Shown one piece after another: positions 1 through 5,031 of a stretch of 5,031 nt of DNA; position 1 is the first letter of the stretch, and the number at the start of each line of letters is the position of its first letter. Made by a program: the position numbers and the translations under genes. The stretch covers positions 1 to 5,031 of the forward strand of contig JAKART010000211.1 of the NCBI GenBank assembly GCA_021819255.1, given 5' to 3'. The DNA comes from Acidobacteriota bacterium (GTDB lineage Bacteria > Acidobacteriota > Terriglobia > Terriglobales > Acidobacteriaceae). The notes beneath the pieces were generated by a model. That model was not told where the DNA came from. It was given only the letters and a program-made list of their open reading frames with translations, and did not search any database.

Positions 1-661
1 GATCTGCCAGCGCCGCAACGGAGAGCGCCAGATAGGGGCCCGTCACTCGCATCGTCTCAATATGCAGATAGGAGGAATAGGCATGTCGCGCCTTCAATGC
101 CGCAACCTGGGATGCGTCCAGATTGACCCCGGAGAAGATAAAAACGGTCCCGATCAATACCCCGGTGATCGCGCCCAGCGGATTGAAGGCCTGGGCCATG
201 TTCAGCCTGCGCGCGGCACTGCGTGGGTCACCCAACTGCGCAATGAAGGGATTCGAAGCGGTCTCCAGAAAGGACAATCCGCCGGCAATCACAAACAGAG
301 CCGCCAGAAAGTACGCATATCGATTGGCCACGGCCGCCGGCCAGAACAGAAAGGCGCCCAGGCTATAAAGCCCCAGTCCAATCACAAATCCTGACTTGTA
401 GCCGAAGCGCCGCATCACCAGACCTGCGGGCATAGCCAGCAGAAAGTACCCCATATAAAACGCCGATTGCACCAGTCCGGCCTGGAGCCGTGTCATCACA
501 AACGACTTCATGAACTGGCGGATGAGCACGTCGTTCAGATTGTTGGGGATGCCCCACAGAAAGAACAGAGTGGTGATGAGGATGAAAGGGATCAGGGTCG
601 GCCGGGAGAGCAACGGAACGGCGAGATCGCGATCTTCGGCAGGGGAGGGCGTGCTGTTCAT
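1..661 (-). CDS. fucP: FucP-family sugar:proton symporter (MFS), N-terminal half, cut by left edge
   Basis: Inner-membrane major facilitator protein that would import L-fucose or a related hexose with a proton. Translating the minus strand from the ATG at 661 gives 220 codons before the window edge, against about 430 residues for the family. Residues 1-20 are a polar cytoplasmic tail, and hydrophobic membrane segments follow from about residue 22. The family signature FFLWGIPNNLNDVLIRQF (33-50) and the FLETASNPF motif (131-139) are present. By my alignment Asp44 and Glu133 match Asp46 and Glu135, the key residues of E. coli FucP. GYFLLAMPAG, MRRFGYKSG and the RRLNMAQAFNPLGAITG stretch also fit. 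Start choice: a GAAGGA Shine-Dalgarno at 679-674 lies 12 nt before the ATG; a TTG one codon upstream (664) would have better 9-nt spacing. It lies 165 nt downstream of the dehydrogenase gene on the same strand, so co-transcription is plausible. Family assignment is strong; the substrate could be fucose, galactose or glucose. Confidence 0.93.
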   Translation of the reverse strand, partial: MNSTPSPAEDRDLAVPLLSRPTLIPFILITTLFFLWGIPNNLNDVLIRQFMKSFVMTRLQAGLVQSAFYMGYFLLAMPAGLVMRRFGYKSGFVIGLGLYSLGAFLFWPAAVANRYAYFLAALFVIAGGLSFLETASNPFIAQLGDPRSAARRLNMAQAFNPLGAITGVLIGTVFIFSGVNLDASQVAALKARHAYSSYLHIETMRVTGPYLALSVAALAD

Positions 662-673
662 CAAGAGCGTAGA

Positions 674-679
674 TCCTTC
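674..679 (-). promoter_or_regulatory. Shine-Dalgarno candidate for the fucP-type gene
   Basis: On the minus strand the bases read GAAGGA, 12 nt before the ATG at 661 and 9 nt before an in-frame TTG at 664. The spacing slightly favours the TTG, so the true start may be one codon upstream of the one annotated. Confidence 0.5.
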
Positions 680-726
680 AAGCGGAATTTCAGGCGAGCG
701 GAATTTGGCCCCATCCTTCTGGCAAA

Positions 727-736
727 GTTTGCAAAC
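727..736. repeat. Perfect 10-bp palindrome GTTTGCAAAC between dehydrogenase and transporter genes
   Basis: GTTTGCAAAC equals its own reverse complement. It lies 66 nt upstream of the transporter ATG, in the 165-nt gap (662-826) that holds no gene I can support. Its TTGCAA centre also occurs inside the imperfect palindrome of the main divergent region (2175-2191). It may be a transcription-factor half-pair or operator; this is inference from symmetry and position only. Confidence 0.4.
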
Positions 737-764
737 CGGTGGGCGGCTTCGAGCCCAGGGGAAA

Positions 765-779
765 GTCCTCATCGAGGAC
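765..779 (-). terminator. Weak terminator-like hairpin after the dehydrogenase gene
   Basis: GTCCTC and GAGGAC pair perfectly over 6 bp around a 3-nt loop. Read on the minus strand the stem is followed by only three T residues and then C residues. It begins 47 nt past the dehydrogenase stop codon and ends before the transporter start. The short T-run makes it at best an attenuating or transcript-end-stabilising hairpin, not a convincing intrinsic terminator. It could let the transporter be expressed at a different level from the dehydrogenase. Confidence 0.3.
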
Positions 780-826
780 GGGATGCCGAGAAGAACCTTC
801 CCAAAAAGGTACCGCCGGCGCGGATG

Positions 827-1876
827 CTAAGGTTCATCGAGATCGATCATGATTTTGGTGAATCGGGCGGGCTCTGCACTCCAGGCAGCGAAGATCTCGG
901 GCGCCTTTTCCAGACGAACCGTCCGGCTGATGACCTCATGCACCGGAAAATGTCCCTCCTCCAGCATCGCCATGACCTGAAGGAAGTCCTCCGGCTGAGC
1001 GTTGCGCGTCCCTAGCACGTCCAGTTCCTTCTGCACAAAGAGCCGGGTCTCATAACTCACCGGTTCCTTGGCATAGCCAATGTAGACGACCCGTCCGGTG
1101 TAGGCCACATGCTCCACCGCGGCTCGGAAAGTCTCCGGCATGCCGACGGCTTCGATGATGACATCCGGCCCCCGGCCGCCCGTCAGGTCACGAAGAGCCT
1201 GGCTCAGAGGCTCTCGTGCGGAGTGGAGGGCGTGCGCCGCACCTGCCTTGCGGGCGACGGCGAGCTTGTCGTCCTCTACATCCACGGCCACGGTAACCGC
1301 TCCCCGGAAGGCCGCCGCTGCGATCGCCCCCAGCCCCACGCCGCCACAGCCCACCACGGCCACCGTCTCTCCCCCGGCGACTCGGCCGCGGGCCACGGCA
1401 TGCGCTCCCACCGTCAGGGGTTCAACCAGACACAACTCCTCCAGATTCAACTCGCTGGAGCGCGGAGCGAGTTCGTCCCGCCGGGCAGGGAAGATCCTCT
1501 CCAGCGGAACGGCTATATACTCGGTCAGCGCGCCATCACGCTGGACCCCCAATGTCTGGTTGAACTCACATGCATTCTGACGCTCACGGCGGCAGGAGGC
1601 GCACTTTCCGCAGCTTGTATACGGTGAGAGAGTCACGTTCATTCCCACGCAGAGCCGTGGATGCTCCCCGTGAATCTCTTCGATGGTGGCCGCAACCTCA
1701 TGCCCGGGGACGCGCGGAAAAGAGATCATGGGGTTCCGGCCCCGAAAGGAGTTGAGATCGCTTCCACACAGCCCCACCCGGCGAACCTTGAGCAGAGCCT
1801 CTCCCGGCGCGGCGGAGGGCTTCGGCCGCTCCGCAAGTTCAATGCTTCCCGGACCGGTAAGAACAACGGCCTTCAT
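827..1876 (-). CDS. Zinc- and NAD-dependent medium-chain alcohol/polyol dehydrogenase
   Basis: Cytoplasmic enzyme of 349 residues, the usual length for this family, which oxidises a sugar, polyol or sugar-acid hydroxyl with NAD+. The N-terminal GroES-like half carries the catalytic zinc ligands Cys37 (GLCGSD), His59-Glu60 (PGHEV) and Glu152 (VEPLTVGAHAV). A structural zinc lobe has Cys89, Cys92, Cys95 and Cys103. The Rossmann half has GCGGVG at 176-181 and Asp199 at the end of the next strand, which favours NAD over NADP. The C-terminal LGTRNAQPEDF stretch resembles the GSRNATPEDF of E. coli YjjN/LgoD (L-galactonate dehydrogenase), as I recall it. The start at 1876 is supported by GAGGA placed 7-8 nt upstream and by the MKAVVLTGPG opening; the open frame continues to 2212, but that extension does not look like this family. 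It is the first gene of the minus-strand unit, ahead of the sugar transporter and divergent from the repressor. Family is near certain; substrate (fucose, galactonate, threonine- or sorbitol-like) is open. Confidence 0.94.
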   Translation of the reverse strand: MKAVVLTGPGSIELAERPKPSAAPGEALLKVRRVGLCGSDLNSFRGRNPMISFPRVPGHEVAATIEEIHGEHPRLCVGMNVTLSPYTSCGKCASCRRERQNACEFNQTLGVQRDGALTEYIAVPLERIFPARRDELAPRSSELNLEELCLVEPLTVGAHAVARGRVAGGETVAVVGCGGVGLGAIAAAAFRGAVTVAVDVEDDKLAVARKAGAAHALHSAREPLSQALRDLTGGRGPDVIIEAVGMPETFRAAVEHVAYTGRVVYIGYAKEPVSYETRLFVQKELDVLGTRNAQPEDFLQVMAMLEEGHFPVHEVISRTVRLEKAPEIFAAWSAEPARFTKIMIDLDEP

Positions 1877-1980
1877 GGTTTCATCCTCAATCTTCAAACC
1901 ACCTTCTTCGCCCGCTGAGGATTGCCTTCCACGCAGCGGTGTTCTCGCTGCAACAGGCTTGCCGGCGCCTTCGCAACCGT

Positions 1981-2012
1981 ATCCACGGACCTCAAGATCC
2001 ACGGACTTCAAG
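1981..2012. repeat. Tandem duplication of a 16-bp unit
   Basis: Two adjacent copies, ATCCACGGACCTCAAG (1981-1996) and ATCCACGGACTTCAAG (1997-2012), differ at one base. They lie in the non-coding divergent region about 105 nt upstream of the dehydrogenase start. They may be a local replication-slippage duplication or a pair of protein-binding sites; the sequence alone does not decide. Confidence 0.75.
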
Positions 2013-2147
2013 CCTGGCGGATATGCTCTCCACAACCGCTGCCAGCCTCCATCGCAACTTCCGCTTGATTCTGGCCCGCCTGGGCACGCAACCGGCTGCC
2101 CGGCGGAAAGAACGACCTCGCTGGCGGAGACATTCCCAGAACGAGGC

Positions 2148-2176
2148 TTGCTATACCTTACAGGAAACGATAAAGT
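2148..2176 (+). promoter_or_regulatory. Candidate sigma-70-like promoter for the lacI-type gene
   Basis: A TTGCTA -35-like hexamer (2148-2153) and a TAAAGT -10-like hexamer (2171-2176) are separated by 17 nt. Each matches 4 of 6 consensus bases. Transcription would begin near 2183, giving a leader of roughly 65-70 nt. The patch is the most AT-rich in the region. A divergent candidate on the minus strand uses TTGCAA (2184-2179) and TAAGGT (2160-2155) with 18-nt spacing, which would leave a long leader of about 270 nt for the dehydrogenase. Both are weak pattern matches. Confidence 0.35.
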
Positions 2177-2191
2177 TATTGCAACAATATC
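2175..2191. promoter_or_regulatory. Imperfect 17-bp palindrome, candidate operator of the adjacent LacI-type regulator
   Basis: GTTATTG-CAA-CAATATC: the two 7-nt arms match in 6 positions, with a perfect inner core TATTG/CAATA. It overlaps the candidate -10 and start of the plus-strand promoter and the candidate -35 of the minus-strand one. That is the position expected for a repressor that controls both its own gene and the divergent unit. LacI-family operators are typically 14-20-bp palindromes, but most have a central CG pair in an even-length site, while this one is odd-length. Assignment is inference. Confidence 0.4.
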
Positions 2192-2250
2192 TCGGGGACG
2201 TTTCGGACGCACTCGCGCCTTCGCATCCGACGTTAAGATGGGTTCAAGCT

Positions 2251-3276
2251 ATGACCGTTCGGATGAAAGACATCGCTCAGGATCTCGGTCTCTCCGTGGT
2301 CACCATCTCCAAGGTGCTCCGCAACCATCCCGATATTGCGGAGGAGACCCGGGAGCGGGTGATGAGGCGAGTGAAGGAGCTCGACTACCAGCCCAATCTG
2401 CTGGCGCGAAGTCTTGTCACCGGGCGCAGCTATCTCATCGGTTTGGTTGTCCCCAGTTTGCTGCATCCTTTTTTTGCCGAGGTTGCCAAGGCGATCTCCG
2501 CGACCGTCGGCGAACAGGGATACTCCATCCTTCTCTCCTCCTCCGAAGAGGATTTCTCCCTTGAATCTCGGGAGATTGAACAACTGACCGCGCGCCGGCT
2601 CGACGCTCTGGTTGTCGCCACAGCGGGAGCGGATCGCGCCGTCTTCGATCGATTAAGCAATAACCAGGTCCCGTATGTTCTCATCGACCGCGAGATTCCC
2701 GGACTCACTGCGAACTTCGTCGGCATCGACGATGAAGCCGCGGGCCGCCTGGCAACAGAACATCTGATCCAGCTTGGCCGCCGCCGCATCGCCCATATCC
2801 GAGGACGCGAAAATAGCACCGGCATCCGCCGCTTTGAAGGGTACCGCAAAGCTCTGGCCAAAGCGGGCCTTCCTTTGGCGGAAGAGCTGGTGGTTCCGCG
2901 TTCCAATGTGGATGTGGACAGCACCCGGATGGGCGCTGAAGCCATGCGTCTTTTGCTGGAACGCCACCCTCGCCCGGATGCGCTCTTTGCCTACAACGAT
3001 CCGCTAGCCACCGGCGCCATGAATGCCATCCTGGAAGCCGGCCTGCGTATTCCTCAGGACATCGCAGTGATTGGCTGCGGAAACCTTCACTACGACGCTC
3101 TGCTGCGTGTTCCGCTCTCCAGCATTGACCAGCGGAGCACCCAGATTGGGGAACGCACCGCCGAAGTCCTTCTCCGCCTGCTCGGATCCCGCAAGGAACA
3201 GCAGCCGGTCAACATCATTCTGGAACCCTCCCTGGTCGTTCGTGACTCCACCAGCGGCCCTGGAGGGATCCTCTGA
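2251..3276 (+). CDS. LacI-family transcriptional repressor
   Basis: DNA-binding regulator of 341 residues, normal for the family. Residues 5-24 form the helix-turn-helix (MKDIAQDLGLSVVTISKVLR), continued by the ERVMRRVKELDYQPN helix. The hinge helix PNLLARSLVTG (48-58) contains the usual Leu55. The sugar-binding periplasmic-binding-protein-like domain runs from about 62 (IGLVVPSLLHPFF) to 340. It includes RRFEGYRKAL (193-202), AYNDPLATGAM around Asn249-Asp250, and GCGN at 275-278, where many relatives have GxDD. The start at 2251 has a weak GATGGG Shine-Dalgarno 8 nt upstream; the in-frame ATG at 2263 would still keep the helix-turn-helix. The frame is open back to 1939, but the extra 104 residues are not family-like. 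It is divergent from the dehydrogenase-transporter unit and upstream of the dehydratase on the same strand, so it probably represses both and is released by the sugar or a pathway intermediate. Effector identity is unknown. Confidence 0.95.
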   Translation: MTVRMKDIAQDLGLSVVTISKVLRNHPDIAEETRERVMRRVKELDYQPNLLARSLVTGRSYLIGLVVPSLLHPFFAEVAKAISATVGEQGYSILLSSSEEDFSLESREIEQLTARRLDALVVATAGADRAVFDRLSNNQVPYVLIDREIPGLTANFVGIDDEAAGRLATEHLIQLGRRRIAHIRGRENSTGIRRFEGYRKALAKAGLPLAEELVVPRSNVDVDSTRMGAEAMRLLLERHPRPDALFAYNDPLATGAMNAILEAGLRIPQDIAVIGCGNLHYDALLRVPLSSIDQRSTQIGERTAEVLLRLLGSRKEQQPVNIILEPSLVVRDSTSGPGGIL

Positions 3277-3286
3277 GGGATCCTCC
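3262..3286 (+). repeat. Direct repeat and hairpin over the lacI-type stop codon
   Basis: GAGGGATCCTC occurs twice, at 3263-3273 and 3275-3285, separated by one base. The TGA stop codon (3274-3276) falls between and into the second copy. In RNA the flanks GGAGGG and UCCUCC can also fold into a stem with a UCUGA loop, interrupted by an A-A mismatch and two G-U pairs. No T-run follows, so it is not a standard intrinsic terminator, although it could slow or stabilise the transcript end. Confidence 0.5.
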
Positions 3287-3400
3287 GGCTCTCTGAAGCG
3301 TTCGCTCCGCGCAAGCGGCCTGCCCCCAAAGGACTCCGCAAGGAAACGCTGCAAGGGAAGGCCATAGGATGGTCAAGTGACAAATCAAAGATCCGCGCTC

Positions 3401-3417
3401 GCGGCTGTTTCAGCCGC
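3401..3417. repeat. Perfect 7-bp inverted repeat just upstream of the dehydratase gene
   Basis: GCGGCTG-TTT-CAGCCGC is a perfect 17-bp inverted repeat ending 24 nt before the ATG at 3442. In RNA it would be a stable GC-rich hairpin close to, but not covering, the Shine-Dalgarno (3430-3433). In DNA it has the size of a dimeric regulator's site. No T-run follows on either strand, so it is unlikely to be a terminator. Confidence 0.5.
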
Positions 3418-3429
3418 CGTCGGATCGCC

Positions 3430-3433
3430 AGGA
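3430..3433 (+). promoter_or_regulatory. Shine-Dalgarno of the dehydratase gene
   Basis: AGGA lies 8 nt before the ATG at 3442, supporting that start over the in-frame ATG at 3454. Confidence 0.6.
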
Positions 3434-3441
3434 TCCTTTCC

Positions 3442-5031
3442 ATGCCCAAAGTAATGCAACTTGATCCGCGTGATAATGTGCTGATTGCCCTCGAAGACCT
3501 GCGGGCCGGTGAGACGGTACGGCTGGGCGACAAAACTTGGACGCTGGCGACCTCCGTCCCCTGCAAGCACAAGTTCGTCATCCAGGCCCGCCAGCCGGGA
3601 GACCCTGTCCTGATGTACGGCGTTCTGGTCGGCCGCGCCAGGGAGCCGATTCCCGCCGGCGCGGTTCTGACGGTGGCCAATCTCCAGCATGACAGCGGCG
3701 ACTTCTCTTCCAACCGAAGTTCTCAAGCGGAGCCGACAGCGCTTCCTTCCAATCTCAGCACATGGCGAACCAAAGAGTTCCTCGGCTATCACCGCGCCGA
3801 CGGCCAGGTGGGCACGCGCAACTACTGGCTCATCATTCCCTTGGTCTTCTGCGAGAACCGAAACATCGCCACCTTGCGGGAGGCCTTCGAGGAAGAACTG
3901 GGCTTCGCCGCACCCTCCAGGTACCGCCGTCAGGTAGCACACCTGGCCCGTCTCTACCGGGAGGGTCAAGCAGACGACTCGACGGCCGCGGAGGTTGCGG
4001 AATTCCAGACGAGCTTGGAGAACTCACCGCAGCGTCTTTTCGAGAACGTCGACGGCCTTCGCTTTTTGATGCACGAAGGCGGCTGCGGTGGCACCCGCGA
4101 GGATGCCCGCAATCTCTGCGCGCTCCTGGCCGGGTACCTCCACCACCCCAATGTTGCCGGCGCCACCGTGCTCAGCCTCGGGTGTCAGAACTCCCAAGCC
4201 GCTATCCTCATGGAGGAGTTGCACAAGCGCGACCCCGCGTTCTGCAAGCCCCTGGTGCTGCTGGATCAGCAGACGATCGGAACTGAGTCGGCTCTGATGG
4301 ACCGCGCCATCCGCGAAACCTTTGCGGGGCTGGTTCAGGCAAACCGGCACCGCCGCGCACCCGCGTCACTCAGCAGCCTCACCCTGGGGCTCAAGTGCGG
4401 CGGTTCGGACGGCTTCTCCGGCATCTCTGCCAACCCGGCCATCGGCCACACCTCCGATCTGCTGGTGGCGCTGGGCGGGAAGACCATCCTTGCGGAGTTT
4501 CCAGAGCTTTGTGGAGTGGAGCAGAGCATCGTGGACCGCTGCCTGACGCAGGCGTCCGCGGAACGGTTCGTCGCCCTGATGCGCGACTACGCAGCGCGGG
4601 CCCGAGCGGTCCGCTCCGGCCTCGAAATGAACCCCTCCCCCGGAAATATCCAGGATGGGCTGATCACCGACGCTATGAAATCCGCCGGAGCTGCCCGCAA
4701 GGGAGGCACCGCTCCGGTCGCGGCTGTACTGGATTACCCCGAGTACGCCGTCACGCCCGGGCTGAACCTTCTGTGTACGCCAGGCAATGACGTCGAATGC
4801 GTCACCGGCCAGGTGGGTGCCGGCTCCAGTATCGTTCTGTTCACCACAGGTCTGGGCACGCCCACCGGCAACCCCATTGCTCCGGTGGTGAAGATCGCAA
4901 CCAACACGCCGCTGGCTCAGCGCATGTCGGACATCATCGACATCGATACCGGCCCGATCATCGCAGGCCAGCTCACGATCGAGCAGATGGGCGAACAGAT
5001 TCTGTCCAAAGTCGTCGAGGTGGCCAGCGGA
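3442..5031 (+). CDS. uxaA: UxaA/altronate-dehydratase-family sugar-acid dehydratase, 3' end cut
   Basis: Cytoplasmic lyase that removes water from an aldonate to give a 2-keto-3-deoxy acid; the family includes altronate (UxaA) and galactarate (GarD) dehydratases. 530 codons are open to the window edge and, from the E. coli end pattern (VEFANG versus VEVASG here), about 20 residues are missing. An N-terminal SAF-like domain covers about 10-82 (PCKHKFVIQ, GDPVLMYGVLVG). The catalytic core follows a linker: GYHRADGQVGTRNYW (115-129), HEGGCGGTRED (211-221), LGCQNSQ (246-252), LKCGGSDGFSGISANPAIG (317-335), EFPELCGVEQ (352-361), NPSPGNIQDG (397-406) and TTGLGTPTGNP (468-478). Cys137, Cys215, Cys248 and Cys319 align with cysteines in E. 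coli UxaA and may help bind the metal. About 45 residues near 155-200 are extra relative to the E. coli protein (495 aa). The substrate may be fuconate, galactonate or altronate; the transporter next door favours a fucose- or galactose-derived acid. The symbol denotes the family only. Confidence 0.93.
   Translation, partial: MPKVMQLDPRDNVLIALEDLRAGETVRLGDKTWTLATSVPCKHKFVIQARQPGDPVLMYGVLVGRAREPIPAGAVLTVANLQHDSGDFSSNRSSQAEPTALPSNLSTWRTKEFLGYHRADGQVGTRNYWLIIPLVFCENRNIATLREAFEEELGFAAPSRYRRQVAHLARLYREGQADDSTAAEVAEFQTSLENSPQRLFENVDGLRFLMHEGGCGGTREDARNLCALLAGYLHHPNVAGATVLSLGCQNSQAAILMEELHKRDPAFCKPLVLLDQQTIGTESALMDRAIRETFAGLVQANRHRRAPASLSSLTLGLKCGGSDGFSGISANPAIGHTSDLLVALGGKTILAEFPELCGVEQSIVDRCLTQASAERFVALMRDYAARARAVRSGLEMNPSPGNIQDGLITDAMKSAGAARKGGTAPVAAVLDYPEYAVTPGLNLLCTPGNDVECVTGQVGAGSSIVLFTTGLGTPTGNPIAPVVKIATNTPLAQRMSDIIDIDTGPIIAGQLTIEQMGEQILSKVVEVASG

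Larger units (their letters stand above)
1877..2250. promoter_or_regulatory. Divergent intergenic control region between dehydrogenase and lacI-type genes
   Basis: These 374 nt separate two genes that point away from each other, so promoters for both units should lie here. Both coding frames stay open across it by chance, but the predicted extensions (up to 2212 on minus, from 1939 on plus) are arginine-, serine- and proline-rich and match neither family. The stretch 2148-2192 is visibly more AT-rich than its surroundings and contains the best promoter and operator candidates. The remainder holds a 16-bp tandem repeat at 1981-2012 and nothing else I can name. Confidence 0.7.
3277..3441 (+). 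promoter_or_regulatory. Gap between lacI-type and dehydratase genes with leader hairpin
   Basis: This 165-nt non-coding stretch is long for a tight operon, so the dehydratase may have its own promoter. A GTGACA hexamer (3377-3382) resembles a -35 box, but no convincing -10 lies 16-18 nt beyond it. A perfect 7-bp inverted repeat follows at 3401-3417, annotated separately. A CCGC-GCAA-GCGG mini-hairpin lies at 3307-3318. Confidence 0.35.

Noticed and set aside
662..772. In-frame ATG at 772 as an earlier start for the transporter (37 extra residues)
   Set aside because: The frame is open, but the ATG lies inside a hairpin with no Shine-Dalgarno, and the added residues are not like the short N-terminal tail of FucP proteins.
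467..1015. Plus-strand 182-residue frame across the transporter-dehydrogenase gap
   Set aside because: It overlaps both real minus-strand genes, its composition is not protein-like, and it has no recognisable motif.
1877..2212. N-terminal extension of the dehydrogenase frame up to an ATG at 2212 (461 residues in all)
   Set aside because: The extra residues do not resemble the MDR family, while the ATG at 1876 has a good Shine-Dalgarno and the typical MKAVVLTGPG opening.
1939..2250. N-terminal extension of the LacI-type frame from an ATG at 1939 (445 residues in all)
   Set aside because: LacI-family proteins begin with the helix-turn-helix. The added 104 residues are low-complexity-like, and they would run through the promoter-like patch.
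3184..3436. Four GGATCC hexamers within about 250 bp
   Set aside because: Two belong to the direct repeat at the stop codon and the others look incidental. No cloning scar or vector sequence accompanies them.
3090..3969. Long minus-strand open frames (207 and 194 residues) opposite the regulator and dehydratase
   Set aside because: They are antisense to well-supported genes, rich in Arg, Ser and Pro, show no family motif, and are expected in GC-rich DNA.
1..5031. Mobile elements, CRISPR arrays, tRNA or rRNA genes, toxin-antitoxin or phage genes
   Set aside because: No terminal inverted repeats, spacer-repeat pattern, transposase motifs or RNA-gene signatures were seen on either strand.

Overview
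The window is GC-rich bacterial DNA holding one carbohydrate-catabolism locus. It has four protein genes arranged around a divergent control region, with both outermost genes cut by the window edges. The organism cannot be fixed from 5 kb. The LacI-type regulator (motifs such as AYNDPLATGAM and GNLHYDALLRVPLSSIDQ) and the long form of the altronate-dehydratase-family enzyme recall proteins I associate with Acidobacteriota (Solibacter/Terriglobus-like) and, more loosely, Bacteroidota and Planctomycetota. This placement is a recollection of sequence style, not a search result.

Minus strand, left half: a Zn- and NAD-dependent medium-chain alcohol/polyol dehydrogenase (1876 down to 827) is followed after 165 nt by the N-terminal half of a FucP-type sugar:H+ symporter (661 to the left edge). 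Plus strand, right half: a LacI-family repressor (2251-3276) is followed after 165 nt by a UxaA/altronate-dehydratase-family sugar-acid dehydratase (3442 to the right edge), which lacks only about the last 20 residues. Between the two divergent units lies a 374-nt non-coding region (1877-2250). It holds a tandem 16-bp repeat, an AT-rich promoter-like patch and an imperfect 17-bp palindrome that could be the repressor's operator.

Taken together, a sugar (FucP families carry L-fucose and related hexoses) would enter by proton symport. It would then be oxidised or its derivatives interconverted by the dehydrogenase, and a sugar acid would be dehydrated to a 2-keto-3-deoxy acid by the UxaA-family enzyme, under control of the local LacI-type repressor. 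This looks like a non-phosphorylative deoxyhexose/hexonate route, with L-fucose or L-galactose as the most likely entry sugar; the substrate is inferred from context. I see no mobile element, tRNA, rRNA, CRISPR array or phage gene. The window is best described as a metabolic locus with some unexplained small palindromes, and I do not see a clearly new type of system.
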